A DNA stretch of 37,879 nt from DASRBA01 sp036559665. Lineage in GTDB: Bacteria; Myxococcota; Myxococcia; Myxococcales; Myxococcaceae. The notes under the pieces are model-generated. The model was not told the DNA's origin. It did not search any database and was given only the letters and a program-made list of their open reading frames with translations. The stretch spans positions 1 through 37,879 of the forward strand of contig DATBSS010000642.1 of NCBI GenBank assembly GCA_036559665.1. Reading direction: 5' to 3'. Position numbers and translations under genes: made by a program. Shown piece by piece: positions 14,460 through 22,473 of this stretch. Every line of letters starts with the position of its first letter. The stretch's first letter is position 1.

Positions 14460-17400
14460 ATGGGCGCCTTCCTCCTCGTCTTTGCGTTCACGGCGCTGGC
14501 CCAGGCCGACAAGCCTGGCGAGGCGCCGCTGCCCGGGCAGGAGCCGGTCGTCCGCCACAAGCCGGGCTCCTTCGAAGGCTTCGGCCGCACGCCCGAGGAG
14601 GAGAAGCTGCTGGAGGAGATCTCCGAGGCGGTGCGCGAGTACGAGCAGGAGTCGAAGGACTTCCGCCGGGAGATCCAGCTGCTGGTGGAGAAGAAGTACG
14701 AGGAGAAGCGGAGCACGCTCGCCGGGTCGTACGAGAAGGCGATCCGGGACCTCGAGACGCTGGAGCGCAAGGAGCGGCTGGACGCCATCGCCCGCTTCGA
14801 GGAGTTCCTCCGCCGCTACCCGGACGACGCGCGCTACACGCCGGACGTGATGTTCCGCCTGGCGGAGCTCTACTACGAGCGGTCCTCGGACGATCACCTG
14901 CTGGCGATGCGGGAGTACGAGGAGCGGCTGAAGGCCCAGGACCCGTCGAAGAACGAGGAGACGCCGGCGGAGCCCACGGTGGACTTCGCCAAGTCCATCA
15001 CCCTCTACCGCACCCTCATCCGGCAGTTCCCCGACTACAAGCTCAACGACGCGGCCTACTACCTGCTGGGCTACTGCCTGGAGAAGCAGAACCAGTTCGA
15101 CGAGGGGCAGAACGCGCTGCGCGAGCTGATTGCCCGCTACCCCAAGTCCAAGTTCTCCACCGAGGCGTGGGTCCGGATCGGCGAGTACTTCTTCGACTCG
15201 TACAACGACCCGGAGGCGCTGGCCAAGGCGGCCGACGCCTACGAGGCGGCGATCAAGGACACCACCCACGCGCTCTACGACAAGGCGCTCTACAAGCTGG
15301 GCTGGACCTACTACCGGATGGACCGCTTCGAGGACGCGGTGGCCCGCTTCCTGGCGCTGGCGGACTTCTACCAGTCCAAGGCCAAGGGCGACGAGGCGGC
15401 CGGCGGCGACCTGCGCAACGAGGCGCTGCAGTACACCGCCATCTCGCTCGCCGACGAGAAGTGGGGGTCCCTGGCCAAGGCGCAGGAGATCTTCCAGCGG
15501 CTGGGGGGCCGAAAGTACGAGGCGGAGGTGTACCGGCGGCTGGGCGACGTCTACTTCGACCAGACCAAGCACGCCGACGCCATCGAGGCCTACCGGCTGG
15601 TGCTCCAGAAGGACCCGCTGGCCGACGACGCGCCGCAGGTGCAGCAGAAAATCGTCCAGGCCTACGAGCGCGACCGGAAGCTGGACGAATCCTTCCGCGA
15701 GGCGGAGAAGCTGGCGCTCACCTTCGGGCCCGGCTCCCAGTGGCACGAGAAGCACCGGCGGGAGGCGGACCTCCTGGCGGGCGCGCAGGCGCTGGCGGAG
15801 AAGAACCTCTACGCCGCCGCCGTCTACCACCACCAGCAGGCGCTCCAGCTCAAGAAGGACGGCAAGTTCGCCGAGGCCAAGGTGGCCTTCGACGTGGCGG
15901 CGCAGGCGTACGGGAGCTACTTCCTCCGCTTCCCCCGGTCCAAGAGCTCCTACGAGGTGCAGTTCTTCTACGCGGAGTGCCTCTACAACTCCTTCCAGTT
16001 CGGCCCGGCGGCTTCGAATTATGAAGCGGTCCGCGATTCGCCGGCGGACCAGAAGTACATGGTGGACGCGGCCTTCGCGGCGTACCTGTCGCGGGAGAAG
16101 CAGGTCCAGGCGGACATCGAAGCCAAGAAGATCCCGGAGCTGAAGCCGCTGCGCTCCGCCGAGCGCCCGGAGGGCCAGAAGGTCCAGGTCAGCCCGCTGG
16201 CGGACTCCGAGAAGAAGATGGTGAAGGCGGCGGACGCCTACGTGAGCCGGATGCCGGCCGACGAGAAGTCGCCCGGCCTGGCCTACAAGGCGGCGGAGCT
16301 GTACTACGCGCACAACGACTTCCCGGAGGCGCGCAAGCGCTTCGAGGAGATCGTCAAGGCCTACCCGAAGAACGAGGTGGCGCAGTTCTCCACCAACCTC
16401 ATCGTGGAGAGCTTCCTCGTCGACAAGGACTGGAGGTCGGTGGAGGAGGTCTCCGAACGGCTGGCGGCCAACAAGGACGTCATCGACCCCAAGTCCAACC
16501 TCTTCAAGGACCTCACCAAGTTCAAGCTGGCCGGCCGGTTCAAGCTGGCGGACGAGCTGTTCCAGATGGGCCGCTTCGAGGAGGCGGCGAAGAAGTACAT
16601 CGAGCTGGTCAACGAGGAGCCCAAGCACGAGTTCGCCGACAAGGCGCTCAACAACGCCGCCGTCTGCTACGAGAACACCCGGAGGTTCGACTCCGCGCTC
16701 AAGCTCTACGAGCGCATCTTCCGCGAGTACCCGGCGTCCAAGCTGGCGGACGCGGCGCTGTTCCGGGTGGCGGTGAACGCGGAGAACTCCTACGACTTCG
16801 ACAAGGCGGTGGAGAGCTACCAGCGGCTGGTGAAGGACTACCCGGCCTCCAAGGACCGGGAGGCTGCGCTCTACAACGCCGCCCGGCTCCTGGAGGGACA
16901 GCAGCGGTACTCCGAGGCGAGCGCGGCCTTCCAGCGCTACGCGGACCTGTTCCCGGCCGCCGAGGACGCCCCCAAGAACCTCTACCGGGCGGCGCTGATC
17001 TCCGAGAAGCAGAACGACTTCCGGCGGGAGATCCGCGAGTTGGAGGACTTCGTGCGCAAGTTCTCCGGCAAGCCCGCCCAGGCGGAGCTCTCCATCGACG
17101 CGCGCAAGCGCATCGGCGACGCCTACCTCAAGCTGGGCGAGGAGAAGGAGGCGCTCAAGTCGTTCAAGGCCGCCGCCGACGAGTTCGACAGGAGGGGGAT
17201 GAAGCCGGACCAGGATCTACTGGCCGCGGACGCCGCCGCCTACAGCCGCTTCATGCTCGCCGAGGACGAATTCAAGCAGTTCGACAAGGTGAAGATCGGC
17301 GGGCGCGGGAAGGCGCTGGAGAAGAGCTTCACCACCAAGAAGGCGGCGGTGAAGAAGGTGGGCGACGCCTACAACGAGGTGCTCAAGTACAAGCGCATCG

Positions 17401-17801
17401 AGTGGACGCTGGCCGCCTTCTACCGCAAGGGCTACGCGCTGGAGCGGTTCGGCCAGACCATCATCGAGACGCCCGTGCCGCCGGAGGTGAAGCGGCTGGG
17501 CGAGGACGCGGTGGTGCTGTACCAGGACCAGCTGGCCCAGCAGACCGCCGCCCTGGAGGACAAGGCGGTGGAGGCGTACGCGGCCACCCTCACCGAGGCG
17601 CGCAAGAACCGCATCTCCAACGAGTGGACCAAGAAGACGCTGGAGTCCCTGAACCGCTTCCGGCCCAAGGAGTACCCCGTCCTCAAGGAGGCCAAGGAGG
17701 CGTTCGCCTCCGACGTGGAGTACCCGGACGGCCTGGTGTCCACGCTGGAGGGCGGGGTGGCGCAGCCCGCCGGCAGGGGTATCGGCGGGGGTGAGAAATG
17801 A
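14460..17801 (+). CDS. GltD/AgmU-like large periplasmic TPR protein
   Basis: A 1113-residue protein with a short signal peptide (MGAFLLVFAFTALAQ) and TPR or TolA-binding-YbgF-like repeats over nearly its whole length. Clear repeat cores include DVMFRLAELYYERSSDDHLL, DAAYYLLGYCLEKQNQFDEG, DKALYKLGWTYYRMDRFEDA, YKAAELYYAHNDFPEARKRF and DAALFRVAVNAENSYDFDKA. In M. xanthus GltD (AgmU), about this size, is a periplasmic TPR scaffold of the gliding complex with a sporulation paralogue (NfsD). Assignment rests on size, repeat type and the following gene order (gltE-, gltF- and gltG-like). It ends in a 4-bp ATGA overlap with the next gene, indicating translational coupling. TPR content alone is not diagnostic, so orthology is probable rather than certain. 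Confidence 0.85.
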   Translation: MGAFLLVFAFTALAQADKPGEAPLPGQEPVVRHKPGSFEGFGRTPEEEKLLEEISEAVREYEQESKDFRREIQLLVEKKYEEKRSTLAGSYEKAIRDLETLERKERLDAIARFEEFLRRYPDDARYTPDVMFRLAELYYERSSDDHLLAMREYEERLKAQDPSKNEETPAEPTVDFAKSITLYRTLIRQFPDYKLNDAAYYLLGYCLEKQNQFDEGQNALRELIARYPKSKFSTEAWVRIGEYFFDSYNDPEALAKAADAYEAAIKDTTHALYDKALYKLGWTYYRMDRFEDAVARFLALADFYQSKAKGDEAAGGDLRNEALQYTAISLADEKWGSLAKAQEIFQRLGGRKYEAEVYRRLGDVYFDQTKHADAIEAYRLVLQKDPLADDAPQVQQKIVQAYERDRKLDESFREAEKLALTFGPGSQWHEKHRREADLLAGAQALAEKNLYAAAVYHHQQALQLKKDGKFAEAKVAFDVAAQAYGSYFLRFPRSKSSYEVQFFYAECLYNSFQFGPAASNYEAVRDSPADQKYMVDAAFAAYLSREKQVQADIEAKKIPELKPLRSAERPEGQKVQVSPLADSEKKMVKAADAYVSRMPADEKSPGLAYKAAELYYAHNDFPEARKRFEEIVKAYPKNEVAQFSTNLIVESFLVDKDWRSVEEVSERLAANKDVIDPKSNLFKDLTKFKLAGRFKLADELFQMGRFEEAAKKYIELVNEEPKHEFADKALNNAAVCYENTRRFDSALKLYERIFREYPASKLADAALFRVAVNAENSYDFDKAVESYQRLVKDYPASKDREAALYNAARLLEGQQRYSEASAAFQRYADLFPAAEDAPKNLYRAALISEKQNDFRREIRELEDFVRKFSGKPAQAELSIDARKRIGDAYLKLGEEKEALKSFKAAADEFDRRGMKPDQDLLAADAAAYSRFMLAEDEFKQFDKVKIGGRGKALEKSFTTKKAAVKKVGDAYNEVLKYKRIEWTLAAFYRKGYALERFGQTIIETPVPPEVKRLGEDAVVLYQDQLAQQTAALEDKAVEAYAATLTEARKNRISNEWTKKTLESLNRFRPKEYPVLKEAKEAFASDVEYPDGLVSTLEGGVAQPAGRGIGGGEK

Positions 17802-19324
17802 GCGCGCGGCGGTGGCTGGTCCTGGCGCTCGCCCTGGGGTGCGTGCCGAAGCAGGAGCAGCGCCCGGACGAGGGCGCGGTGGCGGAGCAGTGGGCGGCCA
17901 CGCCGGACGTCCCGTCGGCGGCCCCGGCGATCACCGAGACCGAGGGCGGGAAGATCGTGGTCTCCGAGTCCCAGCCGGCGGTGGGGGGGCCCGCGCCCGC
18001 CCAGGTCCAGGGCGGCCGGCTCACCGACGAGGACGAATCCAGGCCGGCCTCGTTGGTCCAGCCGGAGGAGCCGCCGCCCCCGCCGCCTGTCAAGCTCGTC
18101 ACCGAGGACCCGGAGGTGCGCGCCGCCTTCCAGCGCGGGGTGGACGCCTCGCGCAGCGGCAACTACCCGGCCGCGGAGCAGGAGCTGAAGGCGGTGGTGG
18201 AGAAGGACGCCTCGCTCGACTACGCGTGGACCAACCTGGGCATCGTGGAGGAGCGGATGGGCCGGGTGGCCGAGGCGGAGCGCGCCTACCAGAAGGCCAC
18301 CACCCTCAAGCCGGACCAGGACGCCGCCTGGGAGGCCCAGGCGCTCCTGTACGCGCGCACCGGACGCGCGGTGCGGATGGAGGCCCAGCTCCGCGAATCC
18401 ATCTCCGAGCACCCGGAGAACCTGGCCATCCGCAACGCGTTGGTGACGGTGCTGGTGTCCCAGACCAAGTACGAGACGGCGATCAACGAGGCGAAGAAGG
18501 TCCTCAAGGCGGACGAGAAGAACGTCCACGCCATGCAGCAGCTCGCCCAGGCGTACGCCAAGCAGGGGAAGCTGGAGCTGTCCCGGATGGTGCTGGAGAA
18601 CGCCCGCGCCATCGACTCGGGGGACGCCACCACCCAGAACCTGCTCGGGAACGTCTACCTGGCGCTCAAGCAGCGGCCGCAGGCGATGGAGGCGTACCAG
18701 AAGGCCGCCCAGCTCCGGCCCGACTTCGTGGAGGCGCTCAACAACTACGGCGTCCTGCTCAACCAGGCGCAGGACTACGAGGCGGCCACCCACCAGTTGG
18801 AGAAGGCGGTGGCGGCGGCGCCGGACTTCGTCCCCGCCCACCTCAACCTGGGCAACGCCTACCGCGGCCTGCAGCAGTTCGAGAAGGCGCTCGAGCAGTA
18901 CCGGAAGGCCGAACGGCTCCGCCCCCAGCCGGACGTGTACTTCAACCTCGCCATCCTCCACCTGGACGCGGACGGCGCGCCGCTGGACCCCATTGACCGG
19001 CTGCGGTCGGCCATCGCCTACTTCAACCAGTACAAGGACAAGGGCGGCCGGGACGAGCGCGTGGAGCAGTACCTGAAGGACGCGCAGAAGGGCATCGAGA
19101 AGGAGGAGCGGCGGCGCGAGCGCGAGAAGAAGGACCAGCTCCGCAAGGCGGCCGAGAAGGAAGCGGCCGAGCTGAAGGCGGCGACCGAGGCGCAAAAGGC
19201 CGCGGAGGCGCGGCGGGCGGCCGAGGAGAAGGCAGCCGAGCAGCAGAAGTCCACCGTCGAGGTGGAGAAGGCAGCGCCGCCTCCGGAATCGGGTAAGCTC
19301 CGCGACCAGTCGCAGGAAAAGTGA
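17798..19324 (+). CDS. GltE/AglT-like TPR lipoprotein
   Basis: A 508-residue protein with a lipoprotein-like signal (MSARRWLVLALALGC; the box is imperfect, with Leu at -2). A proline-rich linker (about 20-95) is followed by classical TPRs at about 110-395 (DYAWTNLGIVEERMGRVAEA, NLLGNVYLALKQRPQAMEAY, VEALNNYGVLLNQAQDYEAA, HLNLGNAYRGLQQFEKALEQ). A highly charged coiled coil (about 425-490, Ala/Glu/Lys) ends it. M. xanthus GltE (AglT) is a TPR outer-membrane lipoprotein of the gliding complex encoded just after gltD, the same order as here. It overlaps the upstream gene by 4 bp and the downstream gene by one base. Identification is by architecture and synteny. Confidence 0.85.
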   Translation: MSARRWLVLALALGCVPKQEQRPDEGAVAEQWAATPDVPSAAPAITETEGGKIVVSESQPAVGGPAPAQVQGGRLTDEDESRPASLVQPEEPPPPPPVKLVTEDPEVRAAFQRGVDASRSGNYPAAEQELKAVVEKDASLDYAWTNLGIVEERMGRVAEAERAYQKATTLKPDQDAAWEAQALLYARTGRAVRMEAQLRESISEHPENLAIRNALVTVLVSQTKYETAINEAKKVLKADEKNVHAMQQLAQAYAKQGKLELSRMVLENARAIDSGDATTQNLLGNVYLALKQRPQAMEAYQKAAQLRPDFVEALNNYGVLLNQAQDYEAATHQLEKAVAAAPDFVPAHLNLGNAYRGLQQFEKALEQYRKAERLRPQPDVYFNLAILHLDADGAPLDPIDRLRSAIAYFNQYKDKGGRDERVEQYLKDAQKGIEKEERRREREKKDQLRKAAEKEAAELKAATEAQKAAEARRAAEEKAAEQQKSTVEVEKAAPPPESGKLRDQSQEK

Positions 19325-19554
19325 TGCGCGCGCTCCTCCTCCTACTGCTCCTCACCCAGGCCAAGCCGGCCACCACCGGCTCCGGCGGGAAGAAGCGGGT
19401 GATCCGCCTGGACGCCATCACCGTGGAGGGGCGCATCCAGAAACCGCAGGCCTTCTACATCCTCCAGCGCTCCCAGCTGAACTTCGAGGAGCTGAACCGC
19501 ACCGACAGCTTCCTCCCCAAGGTCGTCAAGAGCGTCGACAAGGACCCCTTCTAA
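19324..19554 (+). CDS. Small exported protein in the gltF position
   Basis: A 76-residue protein. The stop of the upstream gene and this ATG overlap as TGATG; a GTG three bases earlier is an alternative start. The N-terminus is a short leucine run (MRALLLLLLLTQAKP) that would act as an export signal. The remainder has a strand (KKRVIRLDAITVEGRI) and a distinctive C-terminal block, KPQAFYILQRSQLNFEELNR followed by FLPKVVKSV. I recall no named Pfam family for it. It lies between the gltE-like and gltG-like genes, exactly where gltF lies in M. xanthus, so it is a candidate GltF equivalent, though homology is not proven here. The codon pattern and tight coupling argue that it is real despite its size. 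Confidence 0.78.
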   Translation: MRALLLLLLLTQAKPATTGSGGKKRVIRLDAITVEGRIQKPQAFYILQRSQLNFEELNRTDSFLPKVVKSVDKDPF

Positions 19555-19566
19555 CCCCCCAGGGAA

Positions 19567-19584
19567 CCCGGGCCCCGCCCCGGG
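19567..19584 (+). repeat. GC hairpin between the gltF-position and gltG-like genes
   Basis: CCCGGG at 19567-19572 and again at 19579-19584 can pair as a 6-bp stem with a 6-nt loop. It sits in the only sizeable gap (50 bp) of the inner operon, with no T-run after it. It could be an RNA-stability or processing element, or chance in GC-rich DNA. Confidence 0.3.
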
Positions 19585-19604
19585 CGTCAGACCCAAGCGC
19601 CCCC

Positions 19605-20930
19605 ATGTCCTCGCCGGCCACTGAAAAAATCCTCCGCGTCGCCCTCGTCCAGGGACACAAGATCACGGAGGAACGCCACTTCCGGAAGCGGCACGACATC
19701 ACCGTCGGCCAGGACCAGAAGAACACCTTCGTCATCCCCGCCTCCAGCCTCCCGGAGTCCATCCCGGTCTTCGAGCACAAGGGCGGCCAGTACCAGCTGG
19801 TCTTCAGCGAGACCATGGACGGAAGGGTGCGCCTGGGGACCGCGGACGTGGACTTCGCCTCGCTGCGCGACCAGGGCCTGGCCAAGAAGCGCGGCCCGGT
19901 CTACGTCCTGCCGCTGTCGGAGACGGCGCGCGGGACGGTCCGGCTGGGCGAGGTGACGCTGCTGTTCCAGTTCGCCAACCCGCCGCCGGAGCCGAAGAAG
20001 ACCGAGCTGCCGGAGACCCTCCAGGGGTCCTTCTGGCAGTCCATGGACCGGCTCTTCTTCACGGTCCTGGCCATCTCGCTGCTGTTCCACTTCGGCGGGG
20101 CCACGCTGATCGCCCTGGCGCCCAAGCCTCCGGAGGAGGACCTGGCGCTGGACGAGCTGCCGGACCGCTTCGCCAAGGTGCTCATCCCGCCCAAGGCCCC
20201 GGAGCCGGTGAAGCAGGTGGAGCAGGAGGGCACCGAGCAGAAGGAAGAGAAGAAAGAGGACAAGGACACCGCCAAGAAGGCGGAGAAGGGCGGCGGCGAC
20301 CCGGAGGCGAAGAAGGCCGCGCTGGCCAACAAGGTCGCCTCCAAGGGCCTGCTCAAGATCCTCGGCTCGGCGGGCGGCGGCGGCGGCGCGTTCGAGGACG
20401 TGCTGGGCGGCGGGACCGGCGCCGGCGACATCGCCTCCGCGCTGGCGGGCGCGGGCGGGGTGGGCGTGGCCACGGCGGACGCCGTCGGCGCCGGCGGGGT
20501 GCGCGGCGGCGGGGCGGGCGAGGTGGCCGGCATCGGCGACCTGGGCACCACCGGCGGCGGCAAGGTCAACGTGGGCGGCAAGGTGGACGCGCGGGTGGAG
20601 GGCCGGGTGAAGGACGCCGCCCCCGAGGTGGAGTCCTCCAACGTGGACCGGGACGCGCTTGCCCGCTACGTGAAGGCGCGCCTGAAGGCGATCCAGAACT
20701 GCTACGAGAAGGAGCTGAAGCGGAACCCCAGCCTCAAGGGCAAGGTGATGGTCCGCTTCACCATCACCAAGGCCGGCCGCACCGGGGACATCGACATCGA
20801 GGAGAACACCATGGGGAACGAGGCGGTGGCCTCGTGCATCCGCACGGTGATCCGGAGCTGGATCTTCCCCTTCAAGCCGGACGACGACGTCCCCGTCTCC
20901 TACCCGTTCGTCTTCTCGCCAGCGTCCTAG
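19605..20930 (+). CDS. GltG/PglI-like inner-membrane protein with AgmX/PglI C-terminal domain
   Basis: A 441-residue bitopic protein. The N-terminal cytoplasmic part (about 1-125) has an FHA-like strand pattern (ITVGQDQKNTFVIPASSLP, GGQYQLVFSETMDGRVRLG). One membrane helix lies at about 150-172 (LFFTVLAISLLFHFGGATLI). A Lys/Glu-rich stretch and a Gly-rich flexible stretch (about 256-330) follow. The C-terminal TonB-like AgmX/PglI domain (about 345-441) carries the cysteine pair C366 (IQNCYEKEL) and C411 (VASCIRTVI). M. xanthus GltG (PglI) has this layout and is encoded after gltF; such proteins are thought to reach from the inner-membrane motor into the periplasm. GltJ/AgmX is also related but is larger with a zinc-finger/GYF-type N-terminus that is absent here, so GltG is the better match. 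Confidence 0.9.
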   Translation: MSSPATEKILRVALVQGHKITEERHFRKRHDITVGQDQKNTFVIPASSLPESIPVFEHKGGQYQLVFSETMDGRVRLGTADVDFASLRDQGLAKKRGPVYVLPLSETARGTVRLGEVTLLFQFANPPPEPKKTELPETLQGSFWQSMDRLFFTVLAISLLFHFGGATLIALAPKPPEEDLALDELPDRFAKVLIPPKAPEPVKQVEQEGTEQKEEKKEDKDTAKKAEKGGGDPEAKKAALANKVASKGLLKILGSAGGGGGAFEDVLGGGTGAGDIASALAGAGGVGVATADAVGAGGVRGGGAGEVAGIGDLGTTGGGKVNVGGKVDARVEGRVKDAAPEVESSNVDRDALARYVKARLKAIQNCYEKELKRNPSLKGKVMVRFTITKAGRTGDIDIEENTMGNEAVASCIRTVIRSWIFPFKPDDDVPVSYPFVFSPAS

Positions 20931-20952
20931 CCTGGCCTAGGATGCAGGGCGG

Positions 20953-21927
20953 ATGCGCCCGGTCCGCCTCTCGGAGGTCAGAAAGCTCGTCTCCCAGTCC
21001 GACTTCCATGACTGGTGGGAACAGCTCCGCACCGCCCTGGACGACCTCCAGACGTCCCAGAACCGCTGGCAGCAGCTGATCCGGGAGACCGCCATCTCCG
21101 AGTTCAACGCGGAGCTGGCGCAGAAGAACGCCATCGACACGCTCTACCGCGCCGGCGAGAGCGAGGACGCCGCCGCCACCTTGAGCTCGGAAGCGACCGA
21201 CGCGGAGAACGCCGCCTTCCAGCTCGTCTCCCAGTACGAAGACCTCCGCATCCACGTCTCCGAGGCCTGGTACCGGCTGGGCGCGCTGGAGAAGTCGGTG
21301 GACGAGCGGAAGGAGGCGGCCGCCGGGCCGTCCACGGGCAAGCGGGCGGAGGAGGCGCTGCGCACCGCGGTCCGCGCCCAGGATACCGCGCAGCAGGAGT
21401 ACGAGCGCCTGGCGGCGCGCAAGTCGGAGCTGTGGGACCGGGTGGAGGCCACCTGGGGCCGCCAGGCGGAGGCCTCGCTCCGGATGGCGGAAGCCAAGAT
21501 GCGCAGCAAGCGGACGCGCGCGGAGGCGGAGTCGCGCTTCCAGGACGCAGAGAGGCTCAAGGCCCAGAACGAGCGGACCCGCGCCGAGACCGAGCGCGCC
21601 TCCAGCGCGGCCACCAAGCTGCGCGCCGAGGTGGCCCGGCTCCTGGCGGAGGCCACCACCCGCTTCGGCTGCGCGGCCGGCGAGGACTTCCTCTACTTCC
21701 GCCAGAAGGACCAGGCCAGCTGGGCCTTCTGCCTGGCGCTGGTGGAGGATGGCGAGAGCTACAACGTGGAGGTCCACCCCCTGTCCATCTACTCGGTGGA
21801 GCAGAAGCGCGGGGTGACGTTCCTGGAGCCGGCCAAGGAGCGCTCGGCCTCCACGGACGAAGGGGACAAGCGGTTCGAGGAGTACTTCCTGTCGGGACGG
21901 AAAGGGCGCAGGCCGCAGGTGGCCTGA
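20953..21927 (+). CDS. Cytoplasmic coiled-coil protein of unknown function
   Basis: A 324-residue protein without signal peptide or membrane helix. It begins MRPVRLSEVRKLVSQSDFHD and is mostly helical: SDFHDWWEQLRTALDDLQTS, then coiled coil at about 140-235 rich in Ala, Arg and Glu (RSKRTRAEAESRFQDAERLK). A small globular C-terminal part (about 240-310) contains CAAGEDFLYFRQKDQASWAF and YNVEVHPLSIYSVEQKRGV. I do not recognise the family. It starts 22 bp after the gltG-like gene and ends 27 bp before the cyclic-nucleotide-binding gene, so it is probably in the same operon. A coiled-coil cytoplasmic component encoded beside MglA and GltG could be an adaptor between GTPase and machine; that is only inference from position. 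Confidence 0.82.
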   Translation: MRPVRLSEVRKLVSQSDFHDWWEQLRTALDDLQTSQNRWQQLIRETAISEFNAELAQKNAIDTLYRAGESEDAAATLSSEATDAENAAFQLVSQYEDLRIHVSEAWYRLGALEKSVDERKEAAAGPSTGKRAEEALRTAVRAQDTAQQEYERLAARKSELWDRVEATWGRQAEASLRMAEAKMRSKRTRAEAESRFQDAERLKAQNERTRAETERASSAATKLRAEVARLLAEATTRFGCAAGEDFLYFRQKDQASWAFCLALVEDGESYNVEVHPLSIYSVEQKRGVTFLEPAKERSASTDEGDKRFEEYFLSGRKGRRPQVA

Positions 21928-21954
21928 GCGCTGAAGGGGAGAGGAGAAGGCGCC

Positions 21955-22398
21955 ATGGAGAAGCTGGCCGTGCTGTCGCGGTCCCCACTGTTCGAGATGC
22001 TCTCGAACCAGGAGTTGGAGTACGTGGCGGATCTGTCCCGCCCGCGCAAGTTCACCGCCGGGCAGGTGGTGTTCGAGGAGGGAGAGCTGGGGGACAGCCT
22101 CTACGTCATCGTCAGCGGCGAGGTGGAGGTGCTCCGGCGCGACGACAAGGGCAACCCGCAGCTGCTCACCCGGCTGGGGCCGCCCGAGTTCTTCGGGGAG
22201 ATGTCCCTGATCGACAAGGAGTACCGAAGCGCCACCGTGCGCGCCAAGTCCGACTCGGAGCTCCTCCAGCTCACCGCGGAGAACCTCACCACCTTCCGCA
22301 AGCAGCACCGGGACGGCTTCACCTTCGTGGTGATCAACATCGCCCGGGTGCTTTCCGCCCGGCTCCGTGGGGCCAATGCCAGGCCGGCGGCCGGGTAG
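21955..22398 (+). CDS. Single-domain cyclic-nucleotide-binding (Crp/PKA-R type) protein
   Basis: A 147-residue protein consisting of one cyclic-nucleotide-binding beta-barrel domain and its C-terminal helix. The conserved glycines are present (TAGQVVFEEGELGDSLYVIV, SGEVEVL), and the phosphate-binding cassette reads FFGEMSLIDKEYRSATVRA (about 79-97), with Glu82 and Arg91 as expected for nucleotide contact. There is no helix-turn-helix, so unlike Crp it is not a transcription factor; it may regulate a partner protein. A good purine-rich ribosome site (GGGGAGAGGAGAAGG, 21936-21950) precedes the ATG. It is the last gene of the run, 27 bp after the coiled-coil gene. The intact cassette suggests real cAMP, cGMP or c-di-nucleotide binding, but the ligand cannot be read directly. 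Confidence 0.92.
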   Translation: MEKLAVLSRSPLFEMLSNQELEYVADLSRPRKFTAGQVVFEEGELGDSLYVIVSGEVEVLRRDDKGNPQLLTRLGPPEFFGEMSLIDKEYRSATVRAKSDSELLQLTAENLTTFRKQHRDGFTFVVINIARVLSARLRGANARPAAG

Positions 22399-22473
22399 CT
22401 TCCGGCTCGCCCAGAGGGGGAGGTTTTGCTACATTTCGAAGGGTTCTCGGGCCGGGTACGGTCAGTGGTTGCT

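Noticed and set aside
11931..16628. A very long minus-strand open frame (over 1500 codons) opposite the TPR genes
   Set aside because: It is the antisense shadow of GC-rich coding DNA: Leu/Arg/Val/His-rich without domains, while the plus strand carries TPR proteins with signals and tight spacing.
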